In this document: positions 1 through 6,243 of the stretch, piece by piece
Numbering within the stretch: the first letter of the stretch is position 1
Layout of the letters: each line of letters begins with the position of its first letter
NCBI GenBank assembly: GCA_002409215.1
Contig: DHUO01000029.1
Location: forward strand, 11,844 to 25,287
Direction: 5' to 3'
Source: Candidatus Dojkabacteria bacterium UBA5232
GTDB lineage: Bacteria; Patescibacteriota; Dojkabacteria; SC72
DNA: 13,444 bases
Translations under genes and position numbers: made by a program
The notes under the pieces: model-generated
What the model saw: the letters and a program-made list of their open reading frames with translations, nothing else
Databases searched by the model: none
What the model was told of the DNA's origin: nothing

Positions 1-558
1 GTTATTGATATGAAGCTTAATGAAGGGGAGCAGGAGAGTATTTACGATCTTTTTCTTCTTACAAACAAAAAAAGAATGTTTGTCCTCAATTACAAAGAGG
101 GTATTGGAAGAGATAGAGTAGAGGAGTGGAAAAAAGAGTTGGAAGAGAAAACAGGAGATATTGTTTTAATTGTAGATGTTAAGTTTGTTGGTGAAATGGC
201 AAACATGTCAGGTGAACAGGTTGATGAGTATGTGTCTATGTTAGATGAGAAGCCAGGTCTTGCGGAGGATATTATTAAAGGTGCTTATGATACTCTAGAA
301 CTCTTAACTTTCTATACTGGATCACAGAAGGAGTGTAATGCTTGGTGTATACAGAAGGGTGCTACTGCTAAAGAAAGTGCAGGTGTTATTCATACAGACT
401 TAGAGCAAGGTTTTGTTACAGCTGATGTGGTAAATGTTGATGAAATGATAGATGTTGGAGGTTGGACAGAAGCAAAAGAGAAGGGCATTGTAAAGAATGT
501 TGGTAAGGAGCATATTATTGAGGATGGAGATTATATGGTAGTTTTGGCAAACAAGTAG
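1..558 (+). CDS. ychF: YchF/Ola1-family ATPase, C-terminal half (5'-truncated by window edge)
   Basis: The frame is open to the first base (codons GTT ATT GAT before the first internal ATG at 10), so the gene starts outside the window; 185 of about 360 residues are present. YchF is a ribosome-associated, Obg-related P-loop NTPase that prefers ATP. Visible: a strand ending in N-Y-K-E (about residues 30-33 of the fragment), at the place where this family has NxxE instead of the NKxD of true GTPases; a linker; and a C-terminal TGS domain (about 101-184) with the family phrases TFYTGSQKECNAW, IQKGATAKESAGVIHTDLEQGF and EDGDYMVVLANK, which match the end of E. coli YchF closely from memory. Walker A and the redox/stress N-terminal part cannot be seen. 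It ends in TAG. A weak terminator-like element follows at 574-609. Identification is secure. Confidence 0.93.
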   Translation, partial: VIDMKLNEGEQESIYDLFLLTNKKRMFVLNYKEGIGRDRVEEWKKELEEKTGDIVLIVDVKFVGEMANMSGEQVDEYVSMLDEKPGLAEDIIKGAYDTLELLTFYTGSQKECNAWCIQKGATAKESAGVIHTDLEQGFVTADVVNVDEMIDVGGWTEAKEKGIVKNVGKEHIIEDGDYMVVLANK

Positions 559-573
559 ACCTGGTTGGTAGAA

Positions 574-609
574 TTTCCCTTATGGCTAAAGGGCGGGGAG
601 CTGTTTTTT
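574..609 (+). terminator. candidate weak terminator after ychF
   Basis: A short stem CCCTT (577-581) / AAGGG (589-593), or the alternative TCCC (576-579) / GGGA (596-599), is followed by a run of six T at 604-609. The gap between stem and T-run is longer than in a canonical intrinsic terminator, so this is only a candidate. Confidence 0.3.
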
Positions 610-610
610 A

Positions 611-698
611 AGGATTTCTAATCTTATTATAGGTTTTTAAGATTGTTCTTTTACAAGAGTTTTAGGAGAGGACTTCTTTGTTGTTAGAAATCCTCTCC
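611..698. repeat. nested and competing inverted repeats
   Basis: Three inverted repeats share bases. AGGATTTCTAA (611-621) is a perfect complement of TTAGAAATCCT (684-694). Inside it, AATCTTA (620-626) pairs with TAAGATT (638-644). GGAGAGGA (665-672) pairs perfectly with TCCTCTCC (691-698), extended after one mismatch by TTCT/AGAA, giving a 34-nt hairpin at 665-698. The 684-694 arm can pair with either partner, so the structures exclude each other. The 665-698 hairpin lies 14 bp beyond the stop codon of the minus-strand frame at 712-978. No U-run follows it on either strand. Confidence 0.6.
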
Positions 699-711
699 AG
701 GATATGGTTAT

Positions 712-978
712 TTATTCAGAAAGATTCAGCATAGCTGGTATGACTTCCATCAGGGTTTGTTGGATAGTAAAAGCTTTCCCTTTCACCACTGTTACAGAAC
801 ATCTTGTGAGACTAAAGTTTTCAACGGAATGAAGACCTTTTAGTGTTTCAATAGTTCTCTTTGTAAAGGGGTCTGGTTCTGAGGAACGAACAATGGAGAT
901 AACATTTTTCCAGTTTCGTTCTGCTACTTTGAACGGAAAGTGAAGAATCAGAATATCACGATCCTCATCCTTTCTTTT
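712..978 (-). CDS. unrecognised minus-strand reading frame, 88 codons, no standard start (possible remnant or non-AUG gene)
   Basis: On the minus strand an in-frame TAG (979-981) is followed by 88 sense codons and a TAA (712-714). There is no ATG, GTG or TTG in the first 50 codons; the earliest plausible starts are ATT (954-952) or CTG (951-949), 7-10 nt after a GAGGA. The peptide reads as protein-like: KVAERNWKNVISIVRSSE, then GLHSVENFSLTRC, then an amphipathic C-terminal helix ending TLMEVIPAMLNLSE. I do not recognise a family. Half of its Arg codons are CGN, whereas the neighbouring ribosomal genes use AGA/AGG. Upstream in the same frame, 26 codons run from a TAG at 1062-1060 to the TAG at 981-979, so a gene broken by one nonsense change is possible. 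A good minus-strand promoter lies upstream (1115-1143). It may be a real non-AUG gene, a decayed transferred gene, or chance. Confidence 0.35.
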   Translation of the reverse strand, partial: KRKDEDRDILILHFPFKVAERNWKNVISIVRSSEPDPFTKRTIETLKGLHSVENFSLTRCSVTVVKGKAFTIQQTLMEVIPAMLNLSE

Positions 979-999
979 CTATTGTTTTTTTATTCTAAC

Positions 1000-1049
1000 A
1001 TGTGCTAGACAAAACCCTGACAGCTTTTTCAGGACTTTGCATAGCACAT
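1000..1049 (-). ncRNA. 50-nt nested hairpin in the leader of the minus-strand unit
   Basis: Read on either strand, 1000-1049 folds into one symmetric stem: an outer 8 bp (ATGTGCTA / TAGCACAT, perfect), a 2x2 internal loop, 4 bp (CAAA/TTTG), a second 2x2 internal loop, 5 bp (CCTGA/TCAGG) and an 8-nt loop. That is 17 pairs in 50 nt. It sits between the minus-strand promoter and the frame at 712-978, so on that strand it would be part of the 5' leader. I do not recognise it as a known riboswitch. A DNA-level role such as a recombination or transposon-end hairpin is an alternative. Confidence 0.5.
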
Positions 1050-1088
1050 CTAGAAATATCTAACCAGTATCCTTTTAAAGAGCAGTAG

Positions 1089-1106
1089 TATCTATATTAA
1101 TAGATA
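1089..1106 (-). promoter_or_regulatory. 5'-terminal hairpin of the predicted minus-strand transcript
   Basis: TATCTAT (1089-1095) and ATAGATA (1100-1106) form a 7-bp stem with a 4-nt loop. It begins about two bases after the predicted transcription start (about 1108) of the minus-strand promoter, a position where stem-loops often protect an RNA 5' end. A/T composition makes a chance origin possible. Confidence 0.35.
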
Positions 1107-1114
1107 ACTACACA

Positions 1115-1143
1115 ATTATACCACACTATGGGTTTCTTGTCTA
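1115..1143 (-). promoter_or_regulatory. minus-strand sigma70-type promoter
   Basis: On the minus strand TAGACA (1143-1138, five of six consensus bases) is followed after exactly 17 bp by a perfect TATAAT (1120-1115), preceded by TGG as an extended -10. It points left into the hairpin at 1000-1049 and the frame at 712-978. It is among the best promoter matches in the window although no recognised gene lies downstream on that strand. Confidence 0.6.
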
Positions 1144-1171
1144 TTCGTATGTATGTGAACCATATGTGTAG

Positions 1172-1200
1172 TTGTCATCTTTCAACTTTTCTGTTAAAAT
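1172..1200 (+). promoter_or_regulatory. promoter of rpsF-ssb-rpsR
   Basis: TTGTCA (1172-1177), a 17-bp spacer and TAAAAT (1195-1200) with a TGT extended -10 lie 29 bp ahead of the rpsF ATG. The predicted 5' leader is only about 23 nt, so there is no room for the S6:S18-binding leader motif known from rpsF mRNAs of other bacteria. Confidence 0.6.
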
Positions 1201-1229
1201 CCTTGAGTGTTAATTTAATGTATATATAA

Positions 1230-1577
1230 ATGGCAGTTAAGAAGTTGAAAAATTATGAAATGATGGTAGCACTTAAGCCTTTGCTCCCTGATGACTTGAG
1301 AAAGCAGTTACACAAACAGTTTGTTGATGGTGTAAAAGAATCGGGTGGTGATGTCTTGGATGTTGATGTGTGGGGGAAAAGATATTTAGCATATGATATC
1401 AAAGGACACAACGAAGCATACTACATTGTATATAGCTTCACAGAATACCCAGAGAATATTATTGAAATAAAGAGGCAGTTTGAGTTAAAACCAGAGGTTT
1501 TGAGATTCATGGTAGTACAAATGGATGATACAAGTAAGATAGGAAAGGGTATTAAGAAGAAAGAATTAGAGATTTAA
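1230..1577 (+). CDS. rpsF: 30S ribosomal protein bS6
   Basis: bS6 binds the 30S platform as a heterodimer with bS18, which is encoded two genes downstream. At 115 residues it has the usual length. The N-terminal strand KNYEMMVALKPLL, the central VWGKRYLAYDIKGHNEAYYIVY (split by family-typical charged loops) and the late strand PEVLRFMVVQMD are the bS6 ferredoxin-like core, with a lysine-rich end (KIGKGIKKKELEI). The ATG at 1230 is the first start after the promoter and fits the family N-terminus; no Shine-Dalgarno sequence precedes it, only A/T. It is the first gene of rpsF-ssb-rpsR, with a 60-bp gap to ssb. Ends in TAA. Confidence 0.95.
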   Translation: MAVKKLKNYEMMVALKPLLPDDLRKQLHKQFVDGVKESGGDVLDVDVWGKRYLAYDIKGHNEAYYIVYSFTEYPENIIEIKRQFELKPEVLRFMVVQMDDTSKIGKGIKKKELEI

Positions 1578-1637
1578 TCTTGGGTTCATAATTAAAGGTT
1601 AAAGTATTAGGTAAGTTAAATTATTATTTTTAAACAA

Positions 1638-2111
1638 ATGGCAGCAAGATCTTTAAATAAGGTTACGCTCATCGGGAATCTAACAAGAGACCCAGAGATG
1701 AGGTACACAAATTCTGGTACGCCAGTTGTAACTTTCGGTATGGCTACAAACAAGTCATGGAAGGATACAGAGGGTGAGACCAAGGAAATTGCAGAGTTCC
1801 ATAATTTAGTTGCATGGAACAAAATGGCTGAGATTTGTCAGCAGCTTTTAGCTAAGGGAATGAAGGTGTATGTAGAGGGTTCTTTAAACACCAGATCATG
1901 GGAGGCAGAGGATGGCTCTACAAGATACAAAACAGAGATTAGAGTTGAGGATATGATTCTTTTAGATAGTAAGGGTAAGCAGGGTGCAGGAACAGATAGT
2001 GAAGAGGTGGCAGATGAGAAGAAATCTAGTAAGAAATCAGAGGAACCTGTTGAAGAGGAAGCTCCAGTAGAGGAGGATCAGGATCCTTTAGAGGAAGATC
2101 TGCCTTTTTAA
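1638..2111 (+). CDS. ssb: single-stranded DNA-binding protein
   Basis: SSB coats single-stranded DNA in replication, repair and recombination and recruits partners through its C-terminal tip. Residues about 5-110 form the OB fold: LNKVTLIGNLTRDPEMRYT, then TPVVTFGMATNKSW, EFHNLVAWNKMAEICQQLLAKGMKV (family-typical, split here) and VEGSLNTRSWEAEDG. The last 45 residues are a disordered Glu/Lys-rich linker ending in the acidic tip EEDLPF, equivalent to DDDIPF of E. coli. At 157 residues it is of normal size. It lies between rpsF and rpsR, a very common bacterial arrangement, with 20 bp to rpsR. No Shine-Dalgarno sequence is visible before the ATG. Ends in TAA. Confidence 0.96.
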   Translation: MAARSLNKVTLIGNLTRDPEMRYTNSGTPVVTFGMATNKSWKDTEGETKEIAEFHNLVAWNKMAEICQQLLAKGMKVYVEGSLNTRSWEAEDGSTRYKTEIRVEDMILLDSKGKQGAGTDSEEVADEKKSSKKSEEPVEEEAPVEEDQDPLEEDLPF

Positions 2112-2131
2112 TTTAAGAAATATTTATAGGA

Positions 2132-2476
2132 ATGTCAGAGGAAGTAAAAAACACAGAAGAGGTAACAAGTAATGTTTCTCTTAACGATGTATACGATGAT
2201 AGAAATATTACAGAAGAGGAGGGTTTTGGCCCACCTAAAAAGAAACAGAGGAGAAGAAGAAAGATTGTTCAGAATCTTAAATGTCCTCTCTGCGAGTCTG
2301 GAGTTAAGGAAGTTACATACAAAGATGTATATCAGTTAAAGAAATTTACATCTGTTAGAGGTAAAATTATCTCAACAGAAAAATCTGGACTGTGCCATAA
2401 GCATCAGAATCAATTGGAAAGAGCTGTTAAAAGGGCTAGATTCATGGGCTTGCTTCCATACGCGTCTAATGAGTAA
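2132..2476 (+). CDS. rpsR: 30S ribosomal protein bS18, zinc-binding form with long N-terminal extension
   Basis: bS18 partners bS6 in the 30S platform. The C-terminal 70 residues are the family core: VTYKDVYQLKKFTS, RGKIIS, and HQNQLERAVKRARFMGLLPY. C51-P-L-C54 together with C88-H89-K-H91 forms a likely zinc site, the C+ type of S18. The protein has 114 residues against about 75 in E. coli, because of an acidic stretch (about 1-32) and a basic patch KKKQRRRRK ahead of the core. The ATG at 2132 is preceded by TATAGGA, but that motif is too close to act as a normal Shine-Dalgarno. It is the last gene of the operon; a strong terminator follows after 24 bp and no rplI is present. Ends in TAA. Confidence 0.95.
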   Translation: MSEEVKNTEEVTSNVSLNDVYDDRNITEEEGFGPPKKKQRRRRKIVQNLKCPLCESGVKEVTYKDVYQLKKFTSVRGKIISTEKSGLCHKHQNQLERAVKRARFMGLLPYASNE

Positions 2477-2497
2477 TTTCTTGATATAGGTAATTGC

Positions 2498-2523
2498 AAA
2501 GGGACCGAAAGGTCCCTTTTTTT
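2498..2523 (+). terminator. intrinsic terminator of the rpsF-ssb-rpsR operon
   Basis: GGGACC (2501-2506), loop GAAA and GGTCCC (2511-2516), followed directly by seven T (2517-2523). Three A before the stem can pair with the first T residues. This is the clearest intrinsic terminator in the window. Confidence 0.93.
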
Positions 2524-2558
2524 GTTGGTAGACTCTTTCAAATTTCTTTCTTTTTAGG

Positions 2559-2571
2559 TAATATGTAACTA
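2559..2571 (+). promoter_or_regulatory. -10 element giving a probable leaderless mRNA for the 2572 gene
   Basis: TAATAT (2559-2564) ends 7 bp before the ATG at 2572, so transcription would begin at or within one or two bases of the start codon. The matching -35 (TTTCAA, 17 bp upstream) is weak. Confidence 0.4.
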
Positions 2572-3930
2572 ATGTCAAAACTGTCCATATTAGAAAAAAA
2601 TGCATATCTTAATATCCTTGTTAAAAACAACGGTATATGGGTATATTTAGCATACTCAGATTTAAATGCTGGTAGGGAGTATGTTCTTTCGGACTATACA
2701 GATTTAAATGCTCTCAGGTTCCTTTTAGATGACAATGTCTTTACAAAAGAGTTCTGGTTTGATTATTTTGATAATTTGGAGAAGGTCTTTAATTGGGATA
2801 TTGTAGATAAAGATAAGAGCAGTCTATTTACATTTCGAAGATTTGTACAAGAGGGTGATGGAATATCTGGTGTAAGAGTACAGATAGATGACAATCAAGA
2901 GTACTTCTCTAAGGTTTTTGACTCTCTTAGAGATTTTTCTCCAGATGTTTCATTGAGAGTGGTAGATGACAAATATATGTATTCCATACTAGCTGGCTTG
3001 TGTGATCGAATGGATTGTGATGACATGATGTATGTTGATATGGATACATATGATTTCTCGATTTTCAGAGTAACGAAAGTATATGAAAAGGGTAGAACGA
3101 TAGGGGAAAAACTCTACACAAAATCCAAGATGTCATGGAAGGATGATGTCTCGTTAATAGACTCACTAAAAGATCAGAGATTTAGAGCATTCCTTTCTGC
3201 TGAAATATCAGAGAGGAATTTAGCAAATATGTGGGGTAATTTTGTTTTAGATAAACCGCTGACTGTAAAGGATCCACAACTTCTAGATATCATTAGAGGG
3301 TATGCAACAATACAAAATTTCTCAATATATCGAGATAATAAAAAGAAAATAGAATCATTTGGAAGAGAATATACAAAAAGCACAATGATTGTCTCTGGTA
3401 GTATTCCTAGAGTTTTGGGTAAATCGAAGACATTGCTAACATTAATCGATGGTTTAGAGATGGGAGGCAACTTTGATTGTCTATTTGATTGGGACTCAAG
3501 AATTATCGCTTTTGGTAAATCCTTTATAGATGCGACAAACAGTACAGATATTATCCTTACCAAACAAGCCGTTCTACCTCCAATGACTAAAGTCTTCATA
3601 CCGTATGTAAAAACAAAACAGAGGGATAAAATAGTGCTTGCAGGAGATATAGAATCAGTAAGTATTCCTAAAAATGACTTCTACATACTTTCTTCTCAAT
3701 ATACATATAAAACACTTCCTAAACATAAGGATAAATTAGTAATTAATGGACTTTTTAAGAATGGAGCTAAACAACAACCACTTGGAGAAACAGAATTAAA
3801 CCTAATATCGATACCAGGAAGCAATGAAATAGAAGCACTACTCTTTGATTGTAGGATTAGGCCAATAATATATGGACCAGATGCATATGCAAATAAATTA
3901 AAGTTACAAGCATGGATAAATGATAATTAG
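2572..3930 (+). CDS. probable actin-fold (ASKHA) protein related to MutL/GlmL, function unknown
   Basis: This 452-residue protein has no signal peptide or membrane segment. The N-terminal half is poorly conserved. From residue 152, YVDMDTYDFSIFRV resembles an ASKHA phosphate-binding strand-turn-strand (D-x-D-x-x). Residues 271-279 (TMIVSGSIP), followed by TLLTLIDGLEMGGNFDCLFDWD and then IIAFG (291-315), follow the pattern of the adenosine region in MutL/GlmL-like proteins (glutamate-mutase 'repair' family). The C-terminus EALLFDCRIRPIIYG, ending in AWIND, resembles the 'hDhRGRPh...W' end of Chloroflexota relatives as I remember them. No mutase genes are visible, so a role in glutamate mutase is unlikely. 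It overlaps the next gene by 11 bp, pointing to translational coupling and a shared function. The family link is recalled, not searched. Ends in TAG. Confidence 0.55.
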   Translation: MSKLSILEKNAYLNILVKNNGIWVYLAYSDLNAGREYVLSDYTDLNALRFLLDDNVFTKEFWFDYFDNLEKVFNWDIVDKDKSSLFTFRRFVQEGDGISGVRVQIDDNQEYFSKVFDSLRDFSPDVSLRVVDDKYMYSILAGLCDRMDCDDMMYVDMDTYDFSIFRVTKVYEKGRTIGEKLYTKSKMSWKDDVSLIDSLKDQRFRAFLSAEISERNLANMWGNFVLDKPLTVKDPQLLDIIRGYATIQNFSIYRDNKKKIESFGREYTKSTMIVSGSIPRVLGKSKTLLTLIDGLEMGGNFDCLFDWDSRIIAFGKSFIDATNSTDIILTKQAVLPPMTKVFIPYVKTKQRDKIVLAGDIESVSIPKNDFYILSSQYTYKTLPKHKDKLVINGLFKNGAKQQPLGETELNLISIPGSNEIEALLFDCRIRPIIYGPDAYANKLKLQAWINDN

Positions 3931-4951
3931 ACATGAACTAATTACAAAATATGACTCATATCAGTTTAAGATTCCATATGGGGTTAGAGATAAAGTATTG
4001 GTTAAACCCGGACAGGTAGTATCTCTAGGAGATGAATTAGTCCAAAGAAGAGATAATTCGAAGGCTTATTCACTTTTTATCCCGAACCAGATAGATATTA
4101 CTATCAAAGAGATTCCTCAGTATCTTACATGTATAAATGGAGAATTTGTAAATGAAGGTGATATCTTAATAGAAAAGCCTAATAAAGGAGGTCTTACTAT
4201 TGCAAATTTAGTGGCACCCGTTGAGGGTGTGGTTGATTTGGAAAGGATAGAAAGTGGGTATTTAGATATTCTTGGGGAGGAAGGTGAGTTTGTTTCAAAG
4301 AGTACATTCTCAGGAGTAGTTGATGATGTAAATCTTGTTGATGGGATAGTTTTAACCTCATCTGCATCAGCTATGGATATAAAAGTTCTTTCTAAAATGT
4401 ATCAAAAGAATGAGCCAGAGAAGGTAATAGGGGAGTTTGTAGTAGTTGGTGATGGTAATAGCTTGCAACTGCGAGCTGATGATACTGACTATTCAAATAA
4501 AATAGTTTTTGCGGGTAAGTATCTCCATACAGCTTTGTTACAAGATCTTTTTGAAAGAGGAGCCTCTTTTGTTCTTGCATATTCAATGGAGTATGAAGAT
4601 TTTAGAAAACAAACCCTTCCACTTGGGTTGTTAGGTGGTTTTGGTGAGATTTCTTGTAGTAATAGCATAATGTCTCTGCTAGTTGGTAGAAATGGAGATC
4701 TTTGTTCAATTGATTTAGATGAAAGCCAGATATTTTTTCTTTCAGATAGAAAGGAGAGTGCTAAGAGAAAAGAATCTAGCTTTGTACAAAATGCTGTTGG
4801 TAGTATTGTTAGGTCACTTTCTCCAGCAAATTACTCTATGCTTGGAAAGGTATCAGGGGTGGAGGAGGACAGAGCATATATCGCGGTGGAATGGGAGAAT
4901 GGTTCAAAAGGATTAATAGAGATAGGAGCGGTGGAATTTGTATCTCTTTAG
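3920..4951 (+). CDS. conserved partner of the ASKHA protein: lipoyl-like hybrid motifs, Rossmann-like middle, KOW-like end
   Basis: This soluble protein of 343 residues starts within the end of the preceding gene (11-bp overlap). Its N-terminal region has two beta-sandwich-like segments of the kind seen in lipoyl/biotinyl hybrid motifs: VLVKPGQVVSLGDELVQ (about 26-42) and NLVAPVEGVVDLERI (about 96-110); neither has a modifiable MKM lysine. The middle (about 194-265) reads KIVFAGKYLHTALLQDLFERGASFVLA, split before PLGLLGGFGEISCS and LLVGRNGDLCSIDL, which fits a small alpha/beta domain. The last 38 residues (MLGKVSGVEEDRAYIAVEWENG...LIEIGAVEFV) look like a KOW/SH3-like barrel. I recall similar adjacent pairs in Chloroflexota and CPR genomes, without a known function. 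A role with nucleic acid or ribosomes via the KOW-like end is a guess. Ends in TAG. Confidence 0.5.
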   Translation: MIIRHELITKYDSYQFKIPYGVRDKVLVKPGQVVSLGDELVQRRDNSKAYSLFIPNQIDITIKEIPQYLTCINGEFVNEGDILIEKPNKGGLTIANLVAPVEGVVDLERIESGYLDILGEEGEFVSKSTFSGVVDDVNLVDGIVLTSSASAMDIKVLSKMYQKNEPEKVIGEFVVVGDGNSLQLRADDTDYSNKIVFAGKYLHTALLQDLFERGASFVLAYSMEYEDFRKQTLPLGLLGGFGEISCSNSIMSLLVGRNGDLCSIDLDESQIFFLSDRKESAKRKESSFVQNAVGSIVRSLSPANYSMLGKVSGVEEDRAYIAVEWENGSKGLIEIGAVEFVSL

Positions 4952-4953
4952 AG

Positions 4954-4959
4954 TATAAT
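4954..4959 (+). promoter_or_regulatory. -10 element (TATAAT) upstream of the S41 protease gene
   Basis: A perfect TATAAT lies 39 bp before the ATG at 4999, just after the stop codon of the previous gene. No good -35 is visible 16-18 bp upstream, so activity is uncertain. Confidence 0.35.
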
Positions 4960-4998
4960 TGAAACTTGAATGGTAAATAATTTTTTTTGAAATAAAAC

Positions 4999-6222
4999 AT
5001 GCCAGAACAGAAAAAACAATCAAATATTTTTGGTTACGCACTACTTCTAGTTGTAGTACTTGTTTTAGGTATTTTCATTGGAAGAAATGTTAGCGAGAAA
5101 GATGCAAGTTCTGTTTTGAATAGGATAGGAACATCGAGAAGTGCTGATATGGGTATATTTTGGCAGGTATGGAATCTAACAAAAAGACAGTATGTAGATG
5201 CGGATCAATTAAACGAGAAGAAAATGGTATATGGTGCAACAAAAGGATTGGTGGAGTCTTTGGATGATGTGGGAACAGCTTTTCTTGATCCTGATGAGAC
5301 AAAAGAGTTTAATAATGCAAGTCAGGGAAAGTCATTTGAAGGTATTGGTGCTGAATTGGGTTACAGGGATAAACAGATTATTATTGTAACGCCCATTGAG
5401 GGTTCTCCTGCAAAATCGGCAGGTATTAGACCTGGAGATATTATATTAAAAGTTGATGATTACTCGATATCAGCAACAGACTCAGTATATGATATTGTTG
5501 CAAAAATTCGTGGTGAGGCAGGTACAGAGGTACAACTAACAGTTCTGCATACTGGGGATAGAGAGCCTGTTGAAATTAAAATTAAAAGGAGTCAAATTAC
5601 AGTTCCAAGTATGACTGTTGAGTTCATTGGAAAGAATAGGGATATTGCACATTTTAAGGTTAGTCGATTTACGGAAGAAACTCTCTCAACATGGGAGAAA
5701 GAGTGGGATAAGAATGTTGCAAAGATAAATAGTGAAAATATAAACAAAGTAATTTTAGATTTAAGGGGTAATCCCGGTGGTTTCTTCGATGCTGCAATAT
5801 ATGCAGGTAATGACTTGTTAGATGAAGGGTTTATAATTTCCCAACAAGTTAATGCAAATGGGGAAATTGAAAAGTTTGAATCTACAAAAGGTGGTAATTT
5901 GTTAGATAAAAAAGTAATTGTTTTAGTTGATACTGGTAGTGCTTCAGCATCCGAAATCCTAGCAGGTGCACTACAACAAGCAAAAAGAGCTGTTGTAATT
6001 GGAGGGAAGACATTTGGGAAGGGTACTGCACAAAGGATTTTTGATTTAACAGATGGTTCAAGTCTTCATCTTACAACACTCAAGTGGTTACTTCCTGATG
6101 GTAAAAATATTAATAAAGATCATTCTGTTACCCCTGATATAGAGGTGAAGTTGACAAATGAAGATTTCCAGAAGGGTATAGATCCTCAGTTGGCAAGAGC
6201 ACAGGAGGAAGTTAATAAATAA
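4999..6222 (+). CDS. membrane-anchored S41 C-terminal processing peptidase (CtpA/Prc type)
   Basis: This 407-residue protease cleaves extracytoplasmic proteins near their C-termini. Residues 11-28 form an N-terminal membrane anchor with a short charged cytoplasmic start. An N-terminal helical domain (about 50-105) is followed by a PDZ domain (about 112-195; GIGAEL...VTPIEGSPAKSAGIRPGDIILKV, split here). The catalytic domain has VILDLRGNPGG (251-261), then DTGSASASEILAGAL with the likely nucleophile S316, and GGKTFGKGTAQ with the likely general-base lysine K341; the 25-residue S-K spacing matches that of Prc. The end carries the typical PDIEVKL. No Shine-Dalgarno sequence precedes the ATG. A second membrane protease starts 21 bp downstream, so the two probably form an envelope quality-control operon. 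Length and motifs indicate an intact enzyme. Ends in TAA. Confidence 0.93.
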   Translation: MPEQKKQSNIFGYALLLVVVLVLGIFIGRNVSEKDASSVLNRIGTSRSADMGIFWQVWNLTKRQYVDADQLNEKKMVYGATKGLVESLDDVGTAFLDPDETKEFNNASQGKSFEGIGAELGYRDKQIIIVTPIEGSPAKSAGIRPGDIILKVDDYSISATDSVYDIVAKIRGEAGTEVQLTVLHTGDREPVEIKIKRSQITVPSMTVEFIGKNRDIAHFKVSRFTEETLSTWEKEWDKNVAKINSENINKVILDLRGNPGGFFDAAIYAGNDLLDEGFIISQQVNANGEIEKFESTKGGNLLDKKVIVLVDTGSASASEILAGALQQAKRAVVIGGKTFGKGTAQRIFDLTDGSSLHLTTLKWLLPDGKNINKDHSVTPDIEVKLTNEDFQKGIDPQLARAQEEVNK

Positions 6223-6243
6223 TTTTTTATTAAGTTAAGTATT

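Noticed and set aside
554..568. GACCTGG after the ychF stop as a third copy of the CsoR-like operator
   Set aside because: Only part of the 19-bp arm matches, and the palindrome is broken; short matches like this also occur inside genes (e.g. near 253).
1000..1049. integron attC-like site
   Set aside because: A GTTAGAT-like motif is near, but no inverted GTTRRRY/RYYYAAC pair frames the hairpin; the flanking motifs are in direct orientation.
979..1062. programmed -1 frameshift at the A-rich stretch before the minus-strand frame
   Set aside because: The zero frame needed for an A AAA AAC slip is closed by a TAA immediately upstream, so no upstream protein could enter this way.
712..1062. stop-codon read-through (TAG 981-979) joining the upstream 26 codons to the 88-codon frame
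   Set aside because: RF1 is encoded in the window and TAG is an ordinary stop here; the upstream codons lie inside the hairpin and may be chance.
559..1229. RNase P RNA, 6S RNA or tmRNA in the gene-poor stretch
   Set aside because: None of the conserved sequence blocks of these RNAs could be found on either strand, and part of the stretch looks coding.
3174..3599. 141-codon minus-strand frame inside the ASKHA-like gene
   Set aside because: Shadow of the plus-strand gene, with no promoter and no recognisable motifs.
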